Origin: Caulobacteraceae bacterium
GTDB taxonomy: Bacteria > Pseudomonadota > Alphaproteobacteria > Caulobacterales > Caulobacteraceae
Direction of reading: 5' to 3'
NCBI GenBank assembly: GCA_947475845.1
Contig: CANJMO010000024.1
Coordinates: 1-34,319, forward strand
DNA: 34,319 nt
Below the pieces are notes generated by a model. It was given only the letters and a program-made list of their open reading frames with translations, was not told where the DNA came from and searched no databases. Below, in pieces: positions 1-10,751 of the stretch. A program made the position numbers and the translations under genes. Numbering within the stretch: position 1 is the first letter of the stretch; the number at the start of each line of letters is the position of its first letter.

Positions 1-1670
<1,670 letters not shown>

Positions 1671-1729
1671 CGATAGAGCCTCGCCGGGCGAAACGCCCTG
1701 CCAAGGTCTACCGTGTGTCGGCTGAGGAC

Positions 1730-1767
1730 AAAAGGGCCGGGCCGATCACAATCGGATGCCCGGCCCT
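1730..1767 (-). terminator. Intrinsic terminator of katG
   Basis: A perfect 10-bp inverted repeat, AGGGCCGGGC at 1733-1742 and its complement at 1758-1767, lies just past the katG stop. Read on the minus strand it is followed by TTTT. The loop contains a smaller CGAT/ATCG stem. This is a textbook intrinsic terminator and would separate katG from the PBP1A gene downstream. Confidence 0.8.
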
Positions 1768-1773
1768 GTCGCT

Positions 1774-3975
<2,202 letters not shown>

Positions 3976-3992
3976 TCAGCCGGAGCGTAAGT

Positions 3993-4004
3993 AAAATCGA
4001 TTTT
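3993..4004. promoter_or_regulatory. 12-bp palindrome upstream of katG
   Basis: A perfect palindrome AAAATCGATTTT lies 78-89 bp upstream of the katG start, in the only AT-rich patch of this intergenic region. The position suits a regulator site or promoter element, but it does not match the OxyR pattern of four spaced ATAG/CTAT elements. Its function is unproven. Confidence 0.3.
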
Positions 4005-4053
4005 TGTTGTCGTCCGGATCGAGAAAATCCATGGAACCGGCTTCGTTTCATCG

Positions 4054-4071
4054 AAAAAGCCGATCCGGCCT
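4054..4071 (-). terminator. Probable terminator of the frameshifted GHWEG gene
   Basis: On the minus strand, directly at the stop codon of the gene ending at 4070, a short GCCG-GAT-CGGC hairpin (plus a G-U and an A-T pair) is followed by TTTTT. The stem is short, so efficiency is doubtful, but the T run is clean. Confidence 0.45.
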
Positions 4072-4865
4072 AGCCGCCCGGCAGCTGGATGCCCGACCAT
4101 CCCGCTTCATCCGGTCGATTGCGGTCGTTGGTGCAGATGTATTCGGTAAGCCGCAGCCGCGGCACCCTCTGGAACGAGTCCCTCAGCACCCACGGGCCGT
4201 CGAAGGTCTTGGCGTCGTCCGCCGTCACCTCGATCTCTAGCGTCCCAGGCCCCGAGCGGCGGATGCGCTCGACCAGGTGCAGCTTGTCGGAGTGCGGGAT
4301 CACCCCGCGCAGCGTCGTCTCCTGGCTCACCGCCACCGTATCCACCACCAGGGTGTCGCCCTCCCAGTGACCGACGCTATCGCCCATGAAGCTCGGGTCG
4401 GCATCTGGATCGTGCGCTTCGTTCATGCGGATGATGCGGAACACGCTGAATTCCTCGAACAGCACGGTGATCTGGTTCGGCTCCTCGATGATCTGGAACG
4501 GCAGCTGCGGCGGCGTGAACATCGCCGACGGCATCCCCGCCGGCAGGCAGCGCGACTTGGTGAAGGCGTAGGGGTGGCCGTCCTTGGCGTCCTGGGTCCG
4601 CTTGGCCACCAGGTCAGCTGCCCACGGCAGCAGCGGCGCGATATCGCCGTCGCCCCCCGGTCTCGACCCCGCCCAACCCCTCGTCGGCCTTGAACACGTT
4701 GGAGAAGCGCGGGCTCACCCACACCCCCGACAGACTGCCGGGTCCCTTCGGGATCGCGGCCGAAGCCTTGCTTTGAGCCAGAGCGGGCGTCGATACGAGG
4801 CAGCTGGCCGCCAGCACCGCGCCGCAGCCGAGCAGCGCCCTAAGGCTCCCGGAAAGTTTGGTCAT
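4070..4865 (-). pseudogene. Frameshifted secreted GHWEG-family protein
   Basis: Two minus-strand reading frames together make one protein of the same family as the two genes at 5044 and 5867. The N-terminal frame (4865 down to about 4655) has a signal peptide ending ALAQ and a GVWV segment, but runs into a stop at 4614. The C-terminal frame (about 4655 to 4070) carries RCLPAGMP, GDSVGHWEGDTLVVDT and the closing GPW motif. Removing one base from the six-C run at 4653-4658 joins them into about 264 residues, reading through GGDGDIAPLLPW. The start at 4865 is preferred because AGGGG lies six bases before it; another ATG is at 4871. The lesion could be a genuine mutation, phase variation at the homopolymer, or a sequencing error. 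Function of the family is unknown. Confidence 0.8.
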
Positions 4866-4926
4866 TTCCATCCCCTGCGCCCTTCATCGAGAGGGCTCTT
4901 GTCGGTCTTGGCGATGCTCGCTCTTG

Positions 4927-4947
4927 TATGCATCAATGTATTGCATA
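4927..4947. promoter_or_regulatory. Inverted repeat TATGCA-N9-TGCATA in a divergent promoter region
   Basis: Perfect 6-bp arms at 4927-4932 and 4942-4947 sit between the divergent GHWEG-family genes starting at 4865 and 5044. The same segment can be read as a direct repeat of TGTATGCAT and TGTATTGCAT. A dyad of this size in a shared intergenic region is typical of a dimeric repressor site, and GntR-type sites can look similar. No regulator gene lies next to it. Confidence 0.4.
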
Positions 4948-4958
4948 GGCGCGCGGCA

Positions 4959-4989
4959 TTGCCAGGGCCCAGGTCATGGCGTCTATTAT
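4959..4989 (+). promoter_or_regulatory. Weak sigma-70-like promoter candidate for the GHWEG operon
   Basis: TTGCCA at 4959-4964 and TATTAT at 4984-4989 are separated by 19 bases, which is longer than ideal. The -10 matches the consensus at five of six positions. It lies 55 bp before the start codon at 5044 and just downstream of the inverted repeat at 4927-4947. Low confidence. Confidence 0.25.
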
Positions 4990-5043
4990 CACTCATACTC
5001 CGCGCCTCTCAGACCGACGGAGCACCAGTGGAAGGAAGCGATC

Positions 5044-5853
5044 ATGGCGCCGTATCGCGCAGCAAGACGATTACTCACACCCGCATTGGCCCTCGGGCTG
5101 TTGGCCGCCGGCGCCGCGAGCGCCGCCACCCTGCCCAAGCCTGAATCCCTGCCCGACTGGGTCGGCACCTGGCAAAACCAGGGCGGTCCGGAAAACAACG
5201 ATGTGTTCGACGGGTCCACCAGCGAGCCGCGCGGCTGTACCGCCACCCGTCCGCCCTGCCGCGAACACCCGCCCTACAACAAGGTTTGGGAAGCCAAGTA
5301 CGAGACCAACCTGAAGCGGGCCCTGGCCGGCACCATGCCCGACCCCCTGACCAAGTGCTATCCGCGCCAGACCCCCGGCAACATGCGCACGCCTGAGACC
5401 ATCGAATGGGTGGTGCGTCCGGAAATGACCGTGATCTTCGTCGAGGACGGCAGCCATGTTCGCCGCATCTTCACCGACGGGCGCAAACATCGCACCGGCA
5501 AGGGCGGGTTCCTCAGCTTCAGCGGCGACAGCATCGGTCACTGGGAAGGCGACACCCTGGTGGTCGAGACCATGAACGTCCTCGGCGAGCAGATGCTCGA
5601 CCGCTCCGGCGCCGTGGTCTCCAGCAAGGCGGTGTTCACCGAGCGCATGCGCCGCCTGTCGCCGGTGCAGATGGAAGACATCATCACCGTCACCGACCCG
5701 GTCTCCCTGACCAAGCCGTGGGTCGTCCGCCGCCTCTACAAGAAGGTCAACGGCGACGTCTACGACTACGCCTGCTCGGAGAACAACCGGGCCAAGGTCG
5801 ACGCGGAGGGCACCACCCACCTGCTGAAGACCGACGGCCAGATCCTTAAGTAA
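5044..5853 (+). CDS. Secreted GHWEG-family protein A, function unknown
   Basis: A 269-residue exported protein. A signal peptide (residues 1-28, ending GAASA) is followed by LPDWVGTW, a Cys-containing segment TKCYPRQTPGNMR near 103-115, and the family hallmark GDSIGHWEGDTLVVET at 161-176. Near the end, a TVTDP...TKPW segment aligns with matching stretches in both neighbours. Homologs of this pattern are common in soil bacteria such as Acidobacteria, to my recollection without an assigned role. The upstream open frame begins at 4858, but the start at 5044 is supported by GGAAGGAAG before it and by the signal peptide. It lies 13 bp before its paralog and probably shares an mRNA with it. No catalytic residues can be named; conserved His and Asp/Glu residues in the motif would be the first to test. 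Confidence 0.85.
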   Translation: MAPYRAARRLLTPALALGLLAAGAASAATLPKPESLPDWVGTWQNQGGPENNDVFDGSTSEPRGCTATRPPCREHPPYNKVWEAKYETNLKRALAGTMPDPLTKCYPRQTPGNMRTPETIEWVVRPEMTVIFVEDGSHVRRIFTDGRKHRTGKGGFLSFSGDSIGHWEGDTLVVETMNVLGEQMLDRSGAVVSSKAVFTERMRRLSPVQMEDIITVTDPVSLTKPWVVRRLYKKVNGDVYDYACSENNRAKVDAEGTTHLLKTDGQILK

Positions 5854-5866
5854 GGGGAACAGAACA

Positions 5867-6532
5867 ATGCGAAAGAAAATCCTGCCCCTCGCCCTGGCCG
5901 CCGCTCTGCTCAGCGCCGCTCCCGCGGCCCTCGCCGCCGACTGGAAAGACCTGCCCGACTGGTCCGGCCTGTGGACCCTCGTGCCCGGCAAGGCCGATCC
6001 GCCCGTGGTCTACAAGGCCGGCGTCAAGCCGGCGCCCAGGGCCGACGACCCGCTCAAGACCTGCGGTCTGCACGCCGGCATGCCGCGCCAGTTCGCCGAG
6101 CCCGGCGCGCACGAGTTCATCCTGCGGCCCGACAGCGTCCGTCTGACCACCGAAACCCGAGACTCCGTGGCTCGGGTGAAGACCGACGGCCGCGGCCACG
6201 CCCAGGGCGATGACCTGTTCGACACCTATACCGGCGACAGCATCGGCCACTGGGAAGGCGAAGGCGCCGGCAAGACCCTGGTGATCGACACCGTCGGCCT
6301 GCGCGACGACACCTGGCTGGACGGCCGCGGCTCGATCCACAGCAACAAGGCCCATGTGATCACCCGCATCCGCATGGTCGGCAAGCAGCTCGTCGCCAAC
6401 ATCACCGTCGACGACGCGGACGTCCTGGCCAAGCCGTGGTCGGTAACCCGCACCTACGCCCGCATGCCGGCCGGCAGCATCGCCCACGACTGGGCCTGCC
6501 GTCTGGTCAAGAAGACCTCGGACACCAACTAA
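5867..6532 (+). CDS. Secreted GHWEG-family protein B, function unknown
   Basis: A 221-residue paralog of the upstream gene, 13 bp away and with its own AAGGGGA ribosome site. It has a clean signal peptide (residues 1-23, ending ALA), then LPDWSGLW, which repeats the LPDWVGTW start of its neighbour. The Cys segment reads KTCGLHAGMPRQF, close to RCLPAGMP in the frameshifted gene. The hallmark is interrupted by a short insertion: GHWEGEGAGKTLVIDT instead of GHWEGDTLVVDT. It ends with TVDDADVLAKPW. The three tandem or divergent copies point to local duplication followed by divergence. No enzyme function can be assigned. The protein is probably periplasmic. Confidence 0.85.
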   Translation: MRKKILPLALAAALLSAAPAALAADWKDLPDWSGLWTLVPGKADPPVVYKAGVKPAPRADDPLKTCGLHAGMPRQFAEPGAHEFILRPDSVRLTTETRDSVARVKTDGRGHAQGDDLFDTYTGDSIGHWEGEGAGKTLVIDTVGLRDDTWLDGRGSIHSNKAHVITRIRMVGKQLVANITVDDADVLAKPWSVTRTYARMPAGSIAHDWACRLVKKTSDTN

Positions 6533-6547
6533 GACGGATTGCTGTTT

Positions 6548-6578
6548 CACCGGATGGACCATCGCGGCCCGTCCGGTG
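6548..6578. repeat. Hairpin between convergent genes
   Basis: A perfect 7-bp inverted repeat (CACCGGA and TCCGGTG) with a 17-base loop lies between the stop of GHWEG protein B and the stop of amiC. It lacks a T run on either strand, so it is not a standard intrinsic terminator, but it may protect or end both transcripts. Confidence 0.35.
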
Positions 6579-6588
6579 GGGCGGCGGC

Positions 6589-7956
6589 CTACTGCGACGC
6601 GACCTGCGCCGCCGCCGGTTCGGCGAAGTAGCCTTCGATGGCGTCGCCGACCGCGCCCATCATCTTCTCGCGGCGATCGGGATCGGTCAGGGCTGCCTCG
6701 TCGTCGGGGCTGGTGATGAAGCCCATTTCCAGCAGCACGGCCGGCACGTCCGGCGCCAGCAGCACCATGTACCCGGCGTCGCGATGGCTGCGACGCAGCA
6801 AGGACGTCTCGGTCGAGATGTGCTCCAGCAGCGTCTCGGCGAAGGCGCCCGAGCGGTTGCGCGTGGTGCGTTGGGTCAGGTCCAGCAGGATCTGCTTCAC
6901 CGACAAATCCTTGCCGGGCAGCTGCACATTGATGAAGCCGCCGTTGAACACGCTCTTGGCCGTGCGGTCCACGCCGTGGTCCGACAGGGTGTAGACCGTC
7001 GCGCCCTTGACCTTGGGATCGCCGCCGCTGTCGGCGTGCAGCGAGATGAACAGGTCGGCATTGGCCCCGCGGGCGATCTTCACCCGGCTTTCCAGCGGGA
7101 TGTAGACGTCGCTGTCGCGGGTCAGCACCACGCGGAACCGCCCCGTGCGCTCCAGTCGTTCCTTCAGCGCCTTGGCCGCGGCCAGGGTCACGCTCTTTTC
7201 CTGCGAACGCCCGCCCAGGGCGCCCGGATCGTGCCCGCCATGGCCGGCGTCGATCACGATCACCTTGCGCGCGGACGAGGTCGATACAGCGCGGACGACG
7301 GGCTTGGCCACGGCCTTGCGAGCGGCCAGGTTCAGCCCCTGCGCCGTGGACGGCGCCGCTTCGGTCAACGAGATTTTCTGCAGGCTGGTCTTCAGGTCCG
7401 CCGGCTGCGCCTCGGGATCGTTGAAGATCATCGGCCCGTTCGGCAGCACGTTCGACGGCGCGGTGGAGGCTCGCAACAGCCTAGTGTTGGCCGGCGCCAG
7501 TTGCGGCGGTGCGGCGGTCCCGCTTTCGGCTTCGATATCCATCACATAGCGGTAGACCGTGACCCCGTCGCTCGGCGGCAGCAGGAAGCGGCGCTTGATC
7601 CGGCCCCGGCGCTGCAGGTCGAAGCTGAGCTTCACCTTGCCCAGGCCCTTTTCCATGCTCCACGCCTTGACGATGCCCTTGCCCTGCCCGTCCAGGTCGT
7701 CGCCGACCTTCAACTGGCTGAAGGTCAGAACCACATGGCCGTCGGCGGCCCCGTCGGAAATCAGATCGGCCTTGGCCGCCTGGTTCAGTTCGAGCACGAC
7801 ACGGGTCGAGGACTGATCGCCGCCGAACCTCAGCTTCAGCGGCGCGGCGCTCTCGGCGCCATGCGATGCGGCCACGCCGGCCAGGCTCAGCACGGCCGCG
7901 CAGGCGACCACCCGCCCCCGCCACGAGCCCAAAAAGCCAGCCAACCGCATGCGCAT
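6589..7956 (-). CDS. amiC: N-acetylmuramoyl-L-alanine amidase (AmiC type)
   Basis: Periplasmic zinc amidase that cuts the bond between muramic acid and L-alanine, splitting septal peptidoglycan during cell division. It has 455 residues: a signal sequence (about 1-35), an AMIN domain that targets septal wall (about 38-140), a linker, then an Amidase_3 domain from 230. Zinc and catalytic residues are visible: His239 in DAGHGG, Glu253, His307 in SLHADS, and a Glu in LLEMGF near the end. Two starts are possible, ATG at 7956 or at 7950; GAAGA lies six bases before the second. The frame extends further upstream but without coding character. In Caulobacter I recall this gene between rne and the PBP1A gene. 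Here other genes intrude on both sides. Identification is firm. Confidence 0.95.
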   Translation of the reverse strand: MRMRLAGFLGSWRGRVVACAAVLSLAGVAASHGAESAAPLKLRFGGDQSSTRVVLELNQAAKADLISDGAADGHVVLTFSQLKVGDDLDGQGKGIVKAWSMEKGLGKVKLSFDLQRRGRIKRRFLLPPSDGVTVYRYVMDIEAESGTAAPPQLAPANTRLLRASTAPSNVLPNGPMIFNDPEAQPADLKTSLQKISLTEAAPSTAQGLNLAARKAVAKPVVRAVSTSSARKVIVIDAGHGGHDPGALGGRSQEKSVTLAAAKALKERLERTGRFRVVLTRDSDVYIPLESRVKIARGANADLFISLHADSGGDPKVKGATVYTLSDHGVDRTAKSVFNGGFINVQLPGKDLSVKQILLDLTQRTTRNRSGAFAETLLEHISTETSLLRRSHRDAGYMVLLAPDVPAVLLEMGFITSPDDEAALTDPDRREKMMGAVGDAIEGYFAEPAAAQVASQ

Positions 7957-8053
7957 TCTTCGCAAGCCGCCCTTAATGATTACCGATCCAAGCGGGGCTC
8001 TTAACCCTGAGGCCGTAGACAAATCGTTAAGGACGAGTCGATTTTTGGTTTTT

Positions 8054-8071
8054 ATTCGTTGGATTCGTTGG
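8054..8071. repeat. Tandem 9-bp repeat upstream of amiC
   Basis: ATTCGTTGG is repeated twice with no gap about 100 bp upstream of the amiC start, in an AT-rich part of the intergenic region. It could be a paired regulator site or chance. Several TTAA half-sites lie nearby at 7973, 8001 and 8027. Confidence 0.3.
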
Positions 8072-8107
8072 GATTTAGACCGCGCGGCGGCCGCCAATCC
8101 CGAGGCC

Positions 8108-8437
8108 TCAGCCGCCCGTGGCGTCAACGACGATGGTAACCGTCTTGCCCCTGGACAGCGGCTCCCATCCGGCCACGATCGCGGACGCGATGGCTTTGGC
8201 CACCAGCTGCGGTTGGATGTGCGACGGCTGTAGTTGCGCCGCGCCGTACCGGGACTGCTGACCCGGCGGGAACTCCAGCACGGCTTCGCGCTGTCCCTCC
8301 TTGTGCCGCACGGCCAGCGCCATGCCGCGCCAATCGGCGGTGTCGCTGGACCACTGCGGCTGGCGCTGAAGGCGCCAGACGTAAGGCTGGCCACCGACCG
8401 TTATATCGAACTCGGGGATCTGCTTGTTTCGCGCCAT
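8108..8437 (-). CDS. Small conserved-looking hypothetical protein
   Basis: A 109-residue soluble protein with no signal peptide or membrane segment. The sequence opens MARNKQIPEFDITVGGQPYVWRLQ-like and closes GKTVTIVVDATGG, with a mixed beta-rich composition. Codon choice (G or C at third positions) matches real genes of the window, and the opposing frames look poorer. It is on the amiC strand, about 150 bp upstream of amiC, so the two could share a transcript. No family is recognised and no function is proposed. The ribosome site is weak. Confidence 0.6.
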   Translation of the reverse strand: MARNKQIPEFDITVGGQPYVWRLQRQPQWSSDTADWRGMALAVRHKEGQREAVLEFPPGQQSRYGAAQLQPSHIQPQLVAKAIASAIVAGWEPLSRGKTVTIVVDATGG

Positions 8438-8608
8438 GGGCAGCAGTTAGCCCTTCGAGCCCGCCCAAGCCACCCCGCGCATCCCGGATCAGGTTGGGAA
8501 TAATCAATCTTGCGGACATCGAGCCCGCGCGCCGGGGCTGTTACTGTTAGCCGCAATCGGGCCAGAACCGACGTTGCTCGGTGATCGCGCTCGGCATAAG
8601 AGGGCGCC

Positions 8609-9346
8609 ATGCAGGCCAGGCATATCCCGACTATCAACGCCCGTTACTGGGCCGCCATCGCCCTGGCCAGCGTCTTCGGCACCAACCTCGGCGACCTGTA
8701 CGCGCACGACAGCGGGCTCGGCCTGATCGGCGGGGTGCCGATCCTCGTCGCCCTGTTCTTGCTGGTCTATGTGGCCGAGCGGTTCGATCGGCTGGGGCAC
8801 GAGGCCTACTATTGGCTGTGCATCATCATCATGCGCACCGGCGCCACCAACATCGCCGACTTCATGGCCGGGCGGCGCGGATGGGCCATCGACCGCTGGC
8901 TGCTGAGCGTGGTGCTCGGCCTGGCCATGGCCGGCCTTGCTGTCTGGGCCGCCCGGGACGATCATCGCATCAAAGGCCCCAATGCGGCCAAGACGGTGCC
9001 GGACACCGATCCCCGCTACTGGGTCACCATGCTCCTCGCCGGCGTGTTCGGGACGGTGCTCGGCGACGCCCTGCAGCACCTGTTCGGCCAGGGCCAGGCC
9101 GCGGCCGGTCTGGCTGTCGTCCTGGCGCTGGCCCTGGTGGCCTATGGCAGTGGCGTGTTGACCTCGGTTCTCGGCTACTGGCTGGTGGTCGCCGTCGCGC
9201 GCACGGCGGGCACCGCCATCGGCGACTGGGGCGCGGAATCCGACATCCTCAAGCTTGGTCTGCCGCTATGCACCCTCTTGACCGGCATCGCCTTCGCTGC
9301 GGTCCTGCTCCTGTGGCGCAGCCGCAGAACCACCGTCCAGCTCTAG
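8609..9346 (+). CDS. DUF347/COG4705-type membrane protein with four internal repeats
   Basis: A 245-residue integral membrane protein of about eight helices. Four copies of a motif Y-W-(10 residues)-T-x-x-(G or A)-D occur at residues 13-29, 68-84, 137-153 and 190-206, with identical spacing, so the protein is an internally quadruplicated unit. This matches the DUF347 repeat family as I recall it. It is the first gene of the efflux locus, 25 bp before the TolC-family gene, with GAGGG six bases before its ATG. The repeated acidic residue at a membrane edge would suit cation binding, and homologs have been seen near metal-resistance genes, but a role in metal handling is inference from context. 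Confidence 0.8.
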   Translation: MQARHIPTINARYWAAIALASVFGTNLGDLYAHDSGLGLIGGVPILVALFLLVYVAERFDRLGHEAYYWLCIIIMRTGATNIADFMAGRRGWAIDRWLLSVVLGLAMAGLAVWAARDDHRIKGPNAAKTVPDTDPRYWVTMLLAGVFGTVLGDALQHLFGQGQAAAGLAVVLALALVAYGSGVLTSVLGYWLVVAVARTAGTAIGDWGAESDILKLGLPLCTLLTGIAFAAVLLLWRSRRTTVQL

Positions 9347-9371
9347 TGCTGGGGGAAGCGGAGAACAGGAC

Positions 9372-10751
9372 GTGATTGCCGCTCTCGGCGTCGGATCGAA
9401 GGCCAGGCTGACCGTGCTCGCGGCGGCGCTCGCCGCCCTAGGCGCCTGCGTCCACTACGAACCCCAGCCGTTGCAGCCAGACCGGCTGGTCGCCGCCCAC
9501 GATGCCCAGACCTTGCCCGGCCCGCCCCAGGGCCGCTGGACCGACGCCGACCTGCTGGCCGCCGCCATCCAGCGTTCGGCCGCCGTGCGCCAGGCCGAGG
9601 CCAACTACCGCGCCGCCCGCGCCGCCGCCCAAGCCTCGCGTACGCCCCCGCCCCTGTCCCTGACGCTGGTGGCCGAATATTCCCGTGACGCCGGCGGGAC
9701 GACGCCATGGCTGTACAGCGGCCTGCTCGGCATCCCCCTGGACTTCGGCTCCAAGCGCGAGGCCCGGCTCGGAATCGCCGATCTCGGCGCCGTGCAGGCT
9801 CTCTACGATTACGCCGAGGCCCTGTGGACCGTGCGCAGCGTGGTGGTCCACGCCCACATCGAGCGGCTCGCCGCCGAGCGCGAGGCCGTGCTGGCGCAGC
9901 AGGCGGTGCAACTGCGCGCCGACCGCGCCGCCAAGCTAGAGAACCGCATTCGCTCGGGCGAGGACGCGCGACCCGCAGGGGTGACCGCCGCCACCGAACT
10001 GGCCGCCGCCCAGCGCCGGGTGCAGGACCTGATCAACCGCCGCTCCGTGGCCGACGCGACCCTGGCCGGTGCGCTCGGTGTCCCGGTCGGTCTGGTGCAG
10101 ACGATTAGCCTCGACGCCCTGCCCAATGTCATCGACCTGCCGCCCACCGCCAACCTCGTGATCTGGCGCCAGGAGGCGGCGCTGCGCCGGCGCGACGTGC
10201 TGCGCACGGTGGCCGACTACGCCGTGGCCGAGCAGACCCTGCGCCTGGAAGTGGCCAAACAGTACCCGGACGTGCAGTTGGGGCCCGGCTACACCTTCGA
10301 GCGCGGCCAGCACAAAATCCCCTTCGACCTTACTCTGACGCTACCGCCGCGCGATCTGAACCGCGCCAACATCCGCTCGGCGGAGGCCAAGCGCGCCCAG
10401 GCCGCGGCCAAGCTCGACGCCGTGCAGACCGCGGTCCTGGCCGGGGTCGATCAGAGCACCATCGCCCTGATCGGCGCCAAGGCCGGGCTCGATCGCGCGA
10501 TCAATCAGGACATCCCTCTCGCTCAACGCGCGGACGAGGCGGCCCGCCGGGCGCTGGGGGCGGGCGAACTGGACCGACTGGATAAGCAGGCGGCGCAGGC
10601 CGCCGCCATCGACGCCGAGATCACCGCCCTGGAGGGCTGGCGGACGGTGTGGCTCGCCGTGGCCGACCTCGAAGACGCCCTGAGACGCCCCAGCCCCGCC
10701 GAAAGCGCCATTCTCGAAGCCGCGGTCGCCCGCGCCGGAGACAGCCGATGA
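9372..10751 (+). CDS. TolC-family outer-membrane efflux lipoprotein (CzcC-like)
   Basis: Outer-membrane channel component of a tripartite RND efflux pump. It has 459 residues. The N-terminus has a lipoprotein signal with lipobox LGA-Cys26. The rest is rich in long Ala/Arg/Glu/Leu helices with two related halves, as expected for the TolC alpha-barrel (ATELAAAQRRVQDL in the first half and NIRSAEAKRAQAAAKLDAVQ in the second). The start is GTG at 9372, close behind AGGA. The stop overlaps the adaptor start (ATGA at 10748-10751), so translation is coupled. Substrate cannot be read from this component; the RND partner suggests metal cations. Confidence 0.85.
   Translation: MIAALGVGSKARLTVLAAALAALGACVHYEPQPLQPDRLVAAHDAQTLPGPPQGRWTDADLLAAAIQRSAAVRQAEANYRAARAAAQASRTPPPLSLTLVAEYSRDAGGTTPWLYSGLLGIPLDFGSKREARLGIADLGAVQALYDYAEALWTVRSVVVHAHIERLAAEREAVLAQQAVQLRADRAAKLENRIRSGEDARPAGVTAATELAAAQRRVQDLINRRSVADATLAGALGVPVGLVQTISLDALPNVIDLPPTANLVIWRQEAALRRRDVLRTVADYAVAEQTLRLEVAKQYPDVQLGPGYTFERGQHKIPFDLTLTLPPRDLNRANIRSAEAKRAQAAAKLDAVQTAVLAGVDQSTIALIGAKAGLDRAINQDIPLAQRADEAARRALGAGELDRLDKQAAQAAAIDAEITALEGWRTVWLAVADLEDALRRPSPAESAILEAAVARAGDSR

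Noticed and set aside
7960-8040. CtrA-type sites (TTAA-N7-TTAAC) upstream of amiC
   Set aside because: TTAA half-sites at 7973, 8001 and 8027 are present, but none of the pairs has the required 7-base spacing.
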